Source: Bidens hawaiensis | Taxonomy: Eukaryota; Streptophyta; Magnoliopsida; Asterales; Asteraceae | Assembly: GCA_021521415.1 (NCBI GenBank) | Contig: JAIQDT010003832.1 | Coordinates: forward strand, 177,291-241,290 | DNA length: 64,000 nt | Reading direction: 5' to 3' | Shown: positions 34,667 to 47,726 of the stretch, in pieces | How positions within the stretch are numbered: position 1 is the stretch's first letter | Layout: the number at the start of each line of letters is the position of its first letter | Notes under the pieces: model-generated | Told to the model about the DNA's origin: nothing | What the model saw: only the letters and a program-made list of their open reading frames with translations | The model's database searches: none | Position numbers and translations under genes: made by a program

Positions 34667-37589
34667 ATGGATCCACAGGTTCAGCAAGCACAACTGGCGG
34701 CCATACTCGGCGCCGATCCAGCGCCGTTCGAAACCCTAATTTTGCATCTCATGTCGTCATCCAACGACCAGCGCTCGCAAGCCGAGCTTCTATTCAATCT
34801 CTGCAAACAAACCGATCCGAATTCGCTCTTCCTGAAGCTAGGTCAGATGCTGCAGCTTTCGCCTCACATGGAGGCTCGTGCCATGTCAGCAATTCTGTTA
34901 CGGAAGCAGTTAACTCAGGATGACTCGCTGATTTGGAACAGGTTGTCTCCCGCTACTCAGTCTTCGCTTAAATCTATATTATTGACTTGTGTCCAGCAGG
35001 AGGAGGCGAAAACTATTATGAAGAAGTTGTGTGACACGGTTTCGGAATTAGCTTCGGTTATTTTGCCTGATAACGGTTGGCCGGAGCTTTTACCGTTTAT
35101 GTTTCAGTGTGTGTCGTCGGATTCGGTGAAACTGCAGGAGTCGGCTTTTTTGATATTTGCTCAGTTGTCACAGTACATTGGGGAGACGTTGATTCCGCAT
35201 ATAAAGCATCTTCATGGAGTGTTTTTGCAGTGTTTGACAACGTCCGGGAGTGCGGACGTGAGGATTGCGGCGTTGAGTGCGGTGATTAATTTTATTCAGT
35301 GTTTGAGTTCGGGTGATAGAGATAGGTTTCAGGATCTGCTTCCTGCGATGATGAGGACTTTGACTGAGGCTTTGAATGGCGGGCAAGAGGCTACGGCTCA
35401 AGAGGCGTTGGAGTTGTTGATTGAGTTGGCTGGGACGGAACCAAGGTTTTTGAGGAGGCAGTTGGTTGAGGTGGTTGGGTCTATGTTGCAGATTGCTGAG
35501 GCGGAGACGTTGGAAGAGGGGACTAGACATTTGGCTATTGAGTTTGTGATTACCCTAGCAGAAGCTAGGGAGAGAGCACCGGGTATGATGAGAAAATTGC
35601 CACAGTTTATCAGCAGGTTGTTTGGGATCTTGTTGCAGATGTTGTTGGATATTGAGGACGAACCTGCTTGGCATACTGCTGAAAATGAGGATGAGGATGC
35701 AGGGGAGTCTAGTAATTATAGTGTTGGTCAAGAGTGTCTGGATCGGTTGGCTATTGCTCTAGGTGGGAATACGATTGTCCCTGTTGCGTCTGAGCAGTTG
35801 CCGGCTTACTTGGCGGCTCCTGAATGGCAGAAACATCATGCTGCTCTGATTGCTCTTGCACAGATAGCTGAGGGATGCTCAAAGGTAAAAATGTTATTGG
35901 AATTTATTTGTTGTAGTTTGGATTATATTAAACTGTAACTATGATATATAAGTATATGGTTATGCTTGTTATTTTTGTGTTGTTTTGGAAAACAATATTG
36001 TCTTCACTGCTGTTTCCGATATTTTGAAACTTGAATAACTTATGATGCAGGTGATGATCAAGAATTTGGAGCAAGTGGTGACGATGGTATTGAATTCATT
36101 CCAGAATCCTCACCCACGTGTGAGATGGGCTGCAATTAATGCAATCGGACAATTGGCTACAGATTTAGGCCCAGACTTGCAAGTCCAATACCACCAAAGA
36201 GTGCTACCAGCTCTAGCTGCTTCAATGGATGACTTTAATAATCCGCGTGTTCAGGCATGTTCCGTTTATTAATGTGTATATGTTGGTTTCGTTGAGTTAG
36301 CATTGTATACTCATATCCATGGACTTATGGAGATATAGAACTTACATAAAGCTCTAGCTAGTAGCTACTGCAATGGTTGCTTTAAATTATTTGTTGTATA
36401 TCTTTTGGAATTTGATCAAATTTATATGGAACTTGCTTCCTTCTATTTGGGATAATGAGTTTTTGATTGAGTTATACAAAGCCATGCATGATATAGCGAG
36501 CTTAGTTTGTACTAATATTTATGATTTTTAATGCACGTTAAGGGAGGAGTTTAGGGTCCATTATATATGTTTCTTATTTTAGACAAAGTCTAGTTGTAGC
36601 CTGATATGCAAAGTAAACAAGACTAGTTTGAATAAATAGTTCTCGTCGTACGACAAAAATCATTTTTTACTTTATAATGCCTTATACAAGGGGTGATCTC
36701 ATTTGTATTCCTAAGAATTTATTAAAAAGTCAAAGTTGAGTTACATCTGACTTGAGAAGTAAGCGACACTAGTTTTGAACTTGAGAAGTAAGCGGCACTT
36801 GTTTTGAATAAATGCTTTTTTGCCCAACTATGAAGTCTTTATATTCAATCGATCACCTTTCTTTTTTGCAGTATCACACCTTTCATTTTTCTTTATTTGT
36901 ATCTTTTTATGATTAGTGAGCATGGTATATTCTCAACCAACGAATATAGCTTACCAAATATCTGAATGACATCTTACATCTTGAGTGCACTTCCAATCTC
37001 ATGTTTGTTATTAATATATATTTTATTTTTGTTCTGCAGGCACATGCTGCTTCAGCAGTGCTAAATTTTAGTGAGAACTGCACTCCTGATATCTTGACTC
37101 CTTATTTGGATGGAATAGTGAGCAAGTTGCTTGTATTGCTACAGGTAATTTAGTTGGGGTGGATGCTGCAATTTATATGAGCAAAAATGCAAAATATGTC
37201 TTTTAAATTGACTTAATGATGCTTTTTTTTTATGTAGAATGGTAAGCAAATGGTACAAGAAGGGGCTTTGACTGCTCTAGCATCTGTTGCTGATTCATCA
37301 CAGGTAGCATACACATCATCACTTTTAGTCTCTATTTTCTAGAATTAGAACTTTACATTTATTGTTTAACTTGTTTTTTGTGCATTAATAGGAACACTTC
37401 CAAAAGTACTATGATGCGGTTATGCCGTACTTAAAAACTATATTAGTTAATGCAAATGATAAAGCCAATCGTATGCTTAGAGCTAAAGCAATGGAATGCA
37501 TTAGTTTGGTTGGAATGGCTGTTGGTAAGGAAAAGTTTAGAGACGACGCTAAACAGGTAAGCTTCTGTTTGTTTGATAGTCGCATTCTC

Positions 37590-37638
<49 letters not shown>

Positions 37639-40600
37639 GAGGGTTCGATGGGGAACTCCAAAATAGTGGGGAACCATGCATTTTACTTGTAAAAAAAATA
37701 ATATAAAGCTCGATTTCATATGTACAAAAATAGTTTTAACATAAACTTTTTTGGGGATTTTGCTTATAAATACATGTAGAAGACATTCCAATAAAAAATT
37801 TTAATTTTCTGAAGAATATATTTTTTACCCTTTTTCAGCCGATTATTAAATTTTTTTTTTGAGAATGGATTCTACATGTGTTTATATGTAAAAGCTCTAA
37901 AAAGATCATCCAAAAATGTGTTTTTATGTAAAAATGAATTTTTTATTATTTTTTTATGTGTAAAGTAATGGTTCCCTATATCCCCACTTTTTTGTGGTTC
38001 CCTTTTGAACCTACCACTATATATATATGTATATATAGATTGCATTATTATCTTGCTTCTTAATTCATGAATAATTATGTTTATCTTTTCTGATTGTGTG
38101 TTAAGGTCATGGAAGTGCTGATGTCATTGCAAGGATCTCAAATGGAGACTGATGACCCCACTACCAGCTACATGCTTCAAGTAGGTGTTACTTTTTAGAG
38201 CAATTGCCAAAAAAAGAAAATAAAAAAGAAACCTTTTGTAATTTTGCTAAGTTTGTACAATTGTACATGATTTATACATCCTTAGATGTTATTTTGAATT
38301 AATAAATTTCTCCACTTTTAAATTTTATTGATAGGCACTTGATTTATTTGTTTTAAAAAAGTATTTGTTTTTTTGCTTGTTAAATTGTTAAAACTTTGTA
38401 AAAAAACATAAAGTCTGACTTTTTTTGTTAAAAAAGGCGTAATGTCTACTTTATAAAAAGGTTTTTTTATTAATATTTAAAAGTTGAAATTTAGTTAATT
38501 AGTTCTACAAACTAACGTCTAAGAACTTGTGTGCAAATTCAGCAAAATCTATAGGAGCTTTCAACAATTGCTCATTCTTTGTCACTCTTTGTTTCTGTAG
38601 GCATGGGCCCGGCTATGTAAATGTTTAGGGCAAGACTTTCTTCCTTACATGAGTGTTGTTATGCCTCCTTTGCTTCAATCTGCTCAACTGAAACCTGATG
38701 TCGTCATTACGTCAGCAGATTCAGATAATGAGATTGATGAATCAGATGATGAAAGGTATCGTATTCTCTTGTATTAACTATATATATAATTTTTAATTTG
38801 GATAATACTGAGAGTTGCATGCCTTGCAGTATGGAGACAATTACACTTGGTGATAAAAGGATAGGGATCAAAACTAGTGTTCTGGAGGAGAAAGCAACCG
38901 CTTGCAACATGTTGTGTTGTTATGCTGACGAGTTAAAGGAAGGTTTTTACCCATGGATTGATCAGGTTTAAAATATTTTTAAAAACGTTAATATACTTTA
39001 TTGGTTTGGTATGAATAAATGCTAATGCATTTACTTAATAGGTTGCACCAACCTTGGTGCCACTCCTCAAGTTTTATTTCCACGAAGAAGTTAGGAAAGC
39101 AGCTGTTTCAGGTATTTTTATATGATTTTTTTCTATGGTTGTAAAATGAACCGAACGAATGTGAATTAGGCTTGTTTTATTAGCTCAACAGATGAGCTAA
39201 CATTAACAGATAAAGTAATAAACTTGTTCATGCTTATTCATGTTCGCTTGTTTAAATGCTAAACGAAACGAAGAAATGGACATTGTCAAACAAATTTATT
39301 GAGAAACCAGAGAAAACAAATCGATTTAACCATTTTTAATGTTATATATTTGCTTATATTTTAACCAAATTTTTAATACACATGAAATAAACGAACATAA
39401 ATGAACGTTAGCAGGCGGACAACAAACATATGTGGACATATTAAGAAACGTTCACAAGCATTAATGTACAAATGCAATCTTTGTTCTTTTTAACTAAACA
39501 CACCAAAAGTCTTGTTTATTATTGAGTAAATGGCAACAATGAACTAAGAAACGTTCACAAGCGTTAAGGTACAAATGCAATTTTTGTTCTTTTTAACTAA
39601 ACACACCAAAAATCTTGTTCATTTATTGAGTAAATGAACAATAAACTTCCAGCTGAACGGTTAGTTCATCTACAGCCTTAATCGTCTCATACTTTACAAT
39701 TTTCCATATGTATAATTACATTTAATCGAATTTATATTTTCTAGCCATGCCGGAGTTGTTGCGATCTGCAAAGTTAGCCATAGAGAAAGGACTTGCTCAA
39801 GGTCGTAATGAATCTTATATAAAACAGCTGTCTGATTACATAGTCCCCTCTTTGGTGGAAGCTTTGCATAAGGTAATGTTATTTTTTCACAGAATTTTGA
39901 GATTTGGCAAATGGCAATCTTGATCCATTCACATATGAATGGGTTGATCGGGTTATGTTTTATCTTCTACATGACTGAGGTAAATTTTAAAAATGTTAGG
40001 TAGAAAGAAAACTGGCCAAATGAGTCGGAACTAGTCAACAATTAAATCTTTATTTCCAATGCACACACCACTTAGATCTTATTAGTTATAATTTATAAAA
40101 TCAGAATATTGTTCAAATGGCGTTATTTTATAATCATATTTGTTTCACTAGTTATTTATGAGAAATTTTAAAAATTATAAAAAAAACATTCTGGTTTAAT
40201 CGTTGCAGGAACCTGATACAGAAATCTGTGCAAGTATGCTGGATGCGTTAAACGAATGTATACAGGTTAGTTATAGTCTTTATCAAACGTGTGAGTTAAA
40301 GTTATTATCTTTATAGCGTTTGATTACACATAACTGTATATAGATCATAGAATGTTGAATCCATTTATCTTAAGTGTTTTTTCAACATGGGGTATTAGGT
40401 ATCTGGACCACTTTTAGATGAAAACCAGGTGAGAAGCATTGTGGATGAAATAAAGCAGGTAATCACAGCAAGTTCGAGTAGAAAAACCGAAAGAGCAGAA
40501 AGGACAAAAGCTGAAGATTTTGATGCTGAAGAAGGAGAATTGCTCAAAGAGGAAAATGAGCAAGAGGAAGAAGTTTTTGACCAGGTTTTTGTTCAACAAC

Positions 40601-43388
40601 TCTTTTCCTCTTATTGTCCTTTTTTAAGTTTATATCTTTACCAAACATAAATGGAAGTTGAATCACCAACAAGGCTACAGTTACAAGCATAACAACGTTA
40701 TTAGTTATAATAAGATTATGGCATGGCATATCTTTTGTTTTTTCATAAATTACGGTTAGCAAAATTGCTTAATGTAAACATGATCCTGTTTTTTAGATAT
40801 TTGTGTTTACCCTAATTTGCTGTTTCAGATTGGTGAGATTTTGGGAACATTGATAAAAACATTCAAAGCCTCTTTCTTGCCTTTCTTTGATGAGATGTCA
40901 TCATATTTGATGCCGATGTGGGTAAGTATGACAATTTTATTTTTTGACACGATAAGTATGATATTTTGAAGTTGGGGTAAAATCAGAAATCTGTTAACGA
41001 TGAATACACTTATTCACTTTAGGGCAAGGATAAAACAGATGAAGAAAGGAGGATTGCAATTTGCATCTTTGATGATGTGGCAGAACAGTGTCGTGAAGCA
41101 GCTCTAAAGTATTATGACACATATCTTCCTTTTCTCCTTGAAGCTTGCAATGATGAGAATCCAGATGTTCGCCAGGTCAGCATCATCACTGTTTGATTGA
41201 TTTCTGCTTTCTTATGATCTGAACTATATATATTCTTTAAAAATTCAGGCTGCTGTATATGGACTTGGAGTGTGTGCAGAGTATGGTGGTTCTGTCATAA
41301 AGCCACTTGTTGGAGGTAAACTATATGATATAACATTATGAAAACTGAAAGGATAAATATGAAACATTGAACTTTTACAAAGATGTATGGCAATTACTCG
41401 TGCACTTATTTTTACAGAGGCTCTTTCAAGGCTAAATGTGGTAATTAGACACCCTAATGCTCTCCAGCCTGAAAATGTGATGGCTTATGATAATGCTGTT
41501 TCTGCTTTGGGGAAAATATGTCAATTTCATCGTGACAGTATCGATTCCGCTCAGGTAGATCATACTTTATATTTTTTTTCTTTGATTATAAATATGTCTA
41601 TTTGCAAATAATATGTTGTGTTGTCTGGCAGATTATTCCTGCATGGTTAAGCTGTTTGCCAATCAAAGGAGATCTTATTGAAGCTAAAGTTGTTCATGAG
41701 TTGCTTTGTTCTATGGTCGAAAGGTAAATATTAACAATGCTCTCTTTTAATTCTTTAAAACATTGTTTTTATTGTGCTCCTAACAAACTCCACTGTCCAA
41801 TGTTTATATTACAGGTCAGACGTGGAACTTCTGGGTCCCAACAATCAGAATTTGCCAAAAATTGTTTCTGTATTTGCTGAGGTTAGTTGTTCTTAATCTA
41901 GTTTTTGTTAGTTATTTTTACTAGATGTGCACATTTTAAGCTGTTTTTTTATGGATGGGTTGATACGACCTATATTTTATGGATAATGAGTAGGGAGGAA
42001 ACTCAACTTAATTGGGACAGGTAATACCCAGCCCAGTTAGGGTGTGGGATTAGTTTGAACTTTTTGATGGGGTTGAGAATTGTAATATACCTGATTACCC
42101 GATAACATTTGACCCATTTACCCAACTATATACCCAATGTACGTGAAAACTTTTTTTTATATATTTATATATATTCTATTCTAGATATTCTAAATATATT
42201 ATAAATCAATTATTCTATGACATCAGTTATTTGATTGAAACCTGACGGGTTTTGGTCTGGGTATACGCGACTGGTATTTTGTCAAATCCCGATAGGAAAC
42301 CCGATGGGGAAACCCGGAAAGCAACGGGTAATTATCCGATAAATACCCAACAGGTTTGGGACGGGCTTTAACAATCGGGTTCGGGTTTGGGACTACCTAA
42401 ACCTGTCCCAAACTCGACAATGACCCATTGTCATCCCTAATAATGGGCAAAATACATTAAAACCTAGCTAAAAGGAACATGCTAAATAGGATGAGGTTGA
42501 AACAAAATGGTTCTTGTAACTATATTACTATATTAGACTCGCTAGTCGCTAATGGTTTTATTAGAGAAATTAGTAGCTTTAGACAGAAAGTGTGGACCAA
42601 CCAACTTGATCTGGCCTGTTTAGACACTTACTTTTTACTATATAGTTTATATGTTTATGACAATTTTAAATTAAAAAGACGGCATTTGCCATTTGATATT
42701 AAAAGTAGGGGTGTGAACCAGCCGATCCGAGTTTCATTCGAGCTCGGCTGGTTTATTGTTTTTCATTATTTTTAAGCTCGAACACGGTTATTATTCGTTA
42801 GTTTCTTTTTAATTATATATATAAGTATGTATATATGTATATATAGTTTTAATTTTTGTTCTAACAATAAATAAATTATTTAGTTATTATTATCAGGATC
42901 ATTTTTAAGCTCGGGCCTGGGCTCATTTAAGATTAACTAGATTCAAGCTTTTAACGAACCAAATTCAAGTTTAACTTACTAATAGCTTGGCTCGTTTACA
43001 CCACTAGATAAAAGTATAAAATGGTTTGACTATATTTATAAAAACAACTAAAACTAACAACAGAGCATATTTTGTAAAATAATAGTGCTCTCATTTTATA
43101 TTTTCAACAACCTTGTATTTGTCAACTAGAATTCTATTGGATGTATTTATGTCAACCCTCACATCTGCTTACCTTTTCAACCTTAATTTTAAAACTTTGT
43201 TTCTTAATTTTTGTGGAATTTAGATTCTTTGTGCCGGCAAGGATCTTGCAACAGAAATAATTCTCAACAGAATTGTCAACCTACTGAGACAACTGCAACA
43301 AACACTGCCGCCTGCAACCTTTCAAGCAACATGGGCATCTTTGCAGCCACAACAGCAACTTGCAATACAATCTTACCTTACATCATAA
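34667..43388 (+). CDS. Importin-5 / karyopherin beta-3 (KPNB3-like), 19 exons
   Basis: A HEAT-repeat nuclear import receptor that binds cargo and Ran-GTP. Exons: 34667-35884, 36051-36254, 37040-37144, 37238-37303, 37392-37556, 38106-38180, 38601-38755, 38830-38965, 39042-39111, 39745-39872, 40209-40265, 40399-40584, 40829-40921, 41023-41175, 41249-41315, 41418-41554, 41632-41723, 41815-41881, 43224-43388. The sum is 3339 bases, 1112 residues plus stop, all in phase, matching the family's usual length. It starts [20 protein letters not shown] and ends [19 protein letters not shown] repeats run throughout (for example [20 protein letters not shown]). Acidic loops: [24 protein letters not shown] and [19 protein letters not shown]. 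Intron 2 uses a GC donor (TTCAG|GCATGT). Introns 5, 9 and 18 hold transposons or repeats. A foldback element lies just upstream. Confidence 0.95.
37597..37635. repeat. (TA)n microsatellite in importin intron 5
   Basis: About 19 TA units directly before the MITE at 37635, which probably inserted into the run. Confidence 0.9.
37635..38017. mobile_element. MITE in importin intron 5
   Basis: Ends GGGGAGGGTTCGATGGGGAA and, reverse-complemented, GTGGTAGGTTCAAAAGGGAA, both followed by AGTGGGGA and GGAACCA. Flanked by TA repeats on both sides, so the target duplication is unresolved. Non-coding. Confidence 0.75.
39442..39650. repeat. Two about 103-bp tandem units in importin intron 9
   Basis: Both units begin TAAGAAACGTTCACAAGC and share TTTGTTCTTTTTAACTAAAC and ACACACCAAAA. 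They are part of a larger repeat (ATGAACATAAACAAAC-like) filling the intron, similar to 2580-2700. Confidence 0.75.
41991..42439. mobile_element. hAT-like MITE in importin intron 18
   Basis: Starts TAGGGAGGAAACTCAAC and ends CCCATTGTCATCCCTA. Flanking 8-mers are ATAATGAG and ATAATGGG (7 of 8). GGGTA/TACCC-rich arms are inverted. Non-coding. Confidence 0.65.
42706..43006. mobile_element. Second hAT-like MITE in importin intron 18
   Basis: Starts TAGGGGTGTGAACCAGCC and ends GGCTCGTTTACACCACTA, which are inverted repeats. Flanking 8-mers ATTAAAAG and GATAAAAG match 6 of 8. CGAGCTCGGCTGG and CTTGGCTCG occur in the arms. Confidence 0.65.
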
Positions 43389-44485
43389 CATCATTATCCA
43401 TCATACATATACACAAGAAGCCTCTGGAAACATCCTCGTCGGCTGCTTGTTTTTTTTGTGGAAATTGATGTTGGTTTTTAAATGTGTCAGTGGTGTCTCA
43501 CCCATTCTTTGCGCCATAAGATGTTCATTTTTTCAGTGTGTCGTTCGGATGGGTTGTTTGGTTGAGTGTGAACAAACTTGGAAGGAAAGTTGCATATTTG
43601 ATATTTTGTTGGTATATTGTACAACTATTGTAGATGTTGGTGCATCTATGGTTGTGAGGTTTCTGTTGGTCACCAAGAGTTGTTTTAGTAAAGCAACTCT
43701 TATCTGAGTTTTGGGTCAATTTTTGTTGTTTTTGAACATAAATTAATCAACTTGTTTATTTGGTATTTATCACTTATTTGGCTTGTTCTTTGGAGACAGA
43801 TGAATTTGCTGTTTTGAACTCATGTTTGTTATCCTGTTTTTTTGCAGCTATTGTTTTTAGAGATAAAATATAAAGTCATGGTTTTCTATGAATATTTTAA
43901 AAGTTATATGATACCATATTTAGCTAATAAAAGCATATGATATCAAATACATACATTAAGTTTTTGCATACTCATTGAACATTTGAACCTTTTTCCTTTT
44001 CAATTTCTGGTATATGAGCTTAAAATCTAGGTATTTATAGTAGGGTCACCGTTGGTTTGTTTCAAAATTCTATTTATTGAAAGACTACATGTAGTGCCTT
44101 TATATATCTTTTAAAAATATCGGTGAATGTTGTATATGCACAAAAAAAGCATAATATAAAAAGTATACTCATTTTCAAAATTACGACTATACAAAAGTTT
44201 GGATTGTAAGAGAAGGGTATAATAGTCATATTAAAGTTTGTAATTAATGAACTGGGCATATGAAAATATTAGGTATCTTATTTAATATACTATATAAAAA
44301 ATTTTATTTGAAAAATTATGATATTATTTATGAATTTGTTTGAAAGGTGTTCAGGGCCTACTTTGTTATAAATTTATAATTAAGTAAATATGATGATATA
44401 TAAGACTTTAAAATTACAAGTGGGTTGTTAAAATATTTTAAGGCTAATCATTTTAAAAGGGTATTATATGAATTTGGGGCAATCA
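43389..44485. other. Importin 3' flank and intergenic DNA
   Basis: The first few hundred bases probably hold the importin 3' UTR. The remainder is AT-rich; no gene or clear repeat was recognised. Confidence 0.4.
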
Positions 44486-44498
44486 GGTAGAAGAGGGA

Positions 44499-44590
44499 TG
44501 GTAAGGCTTTGGCCTTTTGGGTGAGAGGTCCAGGGTTCGATTCCTGGCTATGGTGGTATAGGAGAATCTTAACACGTTCAAAAAAAAAAA
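44499..44590 (+). mobile_element. Short tRNA-derived SINE, 13-bp TSD
   Basis: A 92-bp insertion starting TGGTAAGGCTTTGGCC (A-box-like), then CAGGGTTCGATTCCTGG (B box), ending in an A-run. Flanked by the perfect 13-mer GGTAGAAGAGGGA (44486-44498 and 44591-44603). The tRNA-like 5' part lacks an acceptor stem, so it is not a working tRNA gene. Confidence 0.85.
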
Positions 44591-44930
44591 GGTAGAAGAG
44601 GGAACTGGTGACTACGTGTGTTCCGACAACACGAATGTTTGGGAGAGGTAGCTAAGCAAAGCCGCCAAAGGGTTACTAACTGTTCCGACAACCTTGTTTA
44701 TGTTTTAGGAGCTACCAATTATCTAATATATATAACTAGTTTTAGAGCTGTTATATACGAAATAATTCAAATTATAAAATTATAAGTAAAACAAATAATT
44801 AGATGACGTATATGAAAAAAATGTATTACATCTACGCTTATATCTATACAATGTGTAAATAAATTGATTTTATTTATATAACAAAATGGTTTTTTTAAAT
44901 GAACTTAATAAAAAAATGTCCGTGCAAAAT

Positions 44931-46268
44931 CGTACCCGAGAATGCTTCTTTTTACTGAAAAATTCATTCTCAGTGTCATATTATGTATAATTGAAAGAAT
45001 TTTGGTTATGAACCAATTTCAAAAATAAGACTTCTCATACGATAGTAGTTCTAACCACTCAGCCTAAATACAAAAGAGGCGTTACCTTTATTGATATATT
45101 TATCAATTTACCACCCATCAAAAGAAAGTAGGATATTAAATTGTAACAATGGATGTTCTTCAAAAACTATGTTTTTCTGAGCTATACCATAAAATAGATT
45201 TTGATAAGTTTCAGAAGGCTTCTTGCCATTGAGGGAAAAATTAATGTTGACATAAATATTTAAAATTTGATAAAAGTTAGAAGCATTGATAGGCATGGGG
45301 GTGGTATGTCGAAAGTGTTCGCAATCTTTTTTCTTAAATTTTAACAGTTGAGGGAAAAATAGTCAATTTGCCAAATCGTACCCGAGAATGCTTCTTTTTA
45401 CTGAAAAATTCATTCTCAGTGTCATATTATGTATAATTGAAAGAATTTTGGTTATGAACCAATTTCAAAAATAAGACTTCTCATACGATAGTAGTTCTAA
45501 CCACTCAGCCTAAATACAAAAGAGGCGTTACCTTTATTGATATATTTATCAATTTACCACCCATCAAAAGAAAGTAGGATATTAAATTGTAACAATGGAT
45601 GTTCTTCAAAAACTATGTTTTTCTGAGCTATACCATAAAATAGATTTTGATAAGTTTCAGAAGGCTTCTTGCCATTGAAGGAAAAATTAATGTTGACATA
45701 AATATTTAAAATTTGATAAAAGTTAGAAGCATTGATATGCATGGGGGTGGTATGTCGAAAGTGTTCGCAATCTTTTTTCTTAAATTTTAACAGTTGAGGG
45801 AAAAATAGTCAATTTGCCAAATCGTACCCGAGAATGCTTCTTTTTACTGAAAAATTCATTCTCAGTGTCATATTATGTATAATTGAAAGAATTTTGGTTA
45901 TGAACCAATTTCAAAAATAAGACTTCTCATACGATAGTAGTTCTAACCACTCAGCCTAAATACAAAAGAGGCGTTACCTTTATTGATATATTTATCAATT
46001 TACCACCCATCAAAAGAAAGTAGGATATTAAATTGTAACAATGGATGTTCTTCAAAAACTATGTTTTTCTGAGCTATACCATAAAATAGATTTTGATAAG
46101 TTTCAGAAGGCTTCTTGCCATTGAAGGAAAAATTAATGTTGACATAAATATTTAAAATTTGATAAAAGTTAGAAGCATTGATAGGCATGGGGGTGGTATG
46201 TCGAAAGTGTTCGCAATCTTTTTTCTTAAATTTTAACAGTTGAGGGAAAAATAGTCAATTTGCCAAAT
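44931..46268. repeat. 446-bp unit in three tandem copies
   Basis: Units start at 44931, 45377 and 45823 (CGTACCCGAGAATGCTTC) and the array ends at 46268 (GTCAATTTGCCAAATC), exactly 3 x 446 bases. The copies appear to differ at only about two positions in the parts compared (for example GAGGG or GAAGG near 45228, and AGGCAT or ATGCAT). Each holds a 62-codon minus-strand ORF (M-P/H-INASNFYQILNIYVN...LLSFDGW; 45108-45296, 45554-45742, 46000-46188) of unknown family. Near identity points to recent amplification. Confidence 0.95.
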
Positions 46269-47718
46269 CCCGAACCTTTTGATTATTTCAAAAAATGTTC
46301 TTAAAAATAAACTTGAAACCCTAATCATGTTTAAAATTATAACTTTCATACTTTTGACAATTTAAAGTCAACACTTTAAACCCATAACAAATTTGACGAT
46401 AAATCTATTTTGCATTCTCACACTTTAAATACTTAAAATTTTCATTTTTGATCCGTAACAAAATTTGACCTAAATGTAGTTAACTTGTATCAAGCAATCT
46501 ATTTATCAACTTTTGACCCATAAAATCAAATTTAACATCCACAAAAAACCAAAATAATTTTCATTTGAGAAACATGATTTATTATTGATTTTTGGAATTC
46601 ACCAAGTATTTTGAAATATATAGTAAAATAATATGTTAATATTTATATTTATAAAAATATATAGATATTATATAAATATAGTGTAAAAGGAAATTGAGTA
46701 TTTATTGATTTATTACATATATTATGATATATTAGTTTTGGAGGGAAAAAAATTGTGAGAATTAACCAAAACATGACAAGTGTCTTCATTTATTTTACTT
46801 TATTAGAATAAGGTAGATTTGAAAGTTTGGCGACGCTAGCATCTTATTGGTCTAAGTGGCGGTCCGATATTGGACAAAGGCTTTTTTTTTTTTGTAATTT
46901 TATTTTGTTTCGTAGTTCCAGTATCGTAACGAGCATAATTGAAACAAATTAAGTTTGTGTCGATTTACCACCACAAATTCCGAGACCAACAACGCTCAGG
47001 TTTTACCGACTCACCACCGCAACGCCCAAGTTTTACCGACCCTTTTGTTTTAATTCCGATACCTTAAGCTGGTATTGACTGAATTTGTGTCAACTCGTCG
47101 TCGTAATGCTCGGGTTTTACCAACGCCCGGGTTTCAATGCTGGGATTTTGCCATGCGCCGGATAGAAAATCTAGTTGGCATATATTTAGAATCGCCACAT
47201 TTTATTTTAAACAACACAAGCCTGTCTGCCTATAACCTAATGACAAAAGGTGACTTCATACGTTCGCGGTCAAAGACAATGTTGTGGCGTGAAAGAAAAC
47301 AAAGAAAAGAGTATGCTCGATAGCCTAATCAACATTCTCTAGATTTGAAATTGATCGTATAAAGGCGTACGATTTACGCCTGCAAAATGAGTTGTATGAT
47401 GTACGATTTCGGTCTATGCTCGTACAGGGATTTGTATGAAATTTGAATTCACTTTAGCTTTCCTTAAATTTTGAGGATAAGATAAAAAATGAGGAATGAC
47501 ACGGAGAGTATTTTTAGATAATTTTCTTAAATTTTGAAGAAAAAAATTAGAGAGAGAAAATGCTATTACTTGATCTATACACACCCATATTTTAAAAAAG
47601 AAAATTTCTAAAATATTTATTTCATAGAGAGAGATTTCGTTTATATTCTCACAAATCAAGAGTTTCATAAATGTCCCCACCAAACAGGTCACCGCCTTTA
47701 TTTTTCTTACTTAACCGA
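46269..47718. other. Intergenic with dispersed repeat
   Basis: 46905-47160 is the inverted relative of 31320-31520 (TTTTACCGACTCACCACCGC, GCTCGGGTTTTACCAACGCC). The rest is AT-rich and no gene was recognised. Confidence 0.45.
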
Positions 47719-47726
47719 CGTGTTTG

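Noticed and set aside
44499..44570. Possible tRNA gene
   Set aside because: A and B boxes are present but no acceptor stem or clear anticodon arm, and the 13-bp TSD plus A-run mark a SINE.
44931..46268. Treating the triplicated unit as a CRISPR-like array
   Set aside because: Units are 446 bp, directly abutting, without unique spacers, in a plant nuclear context.
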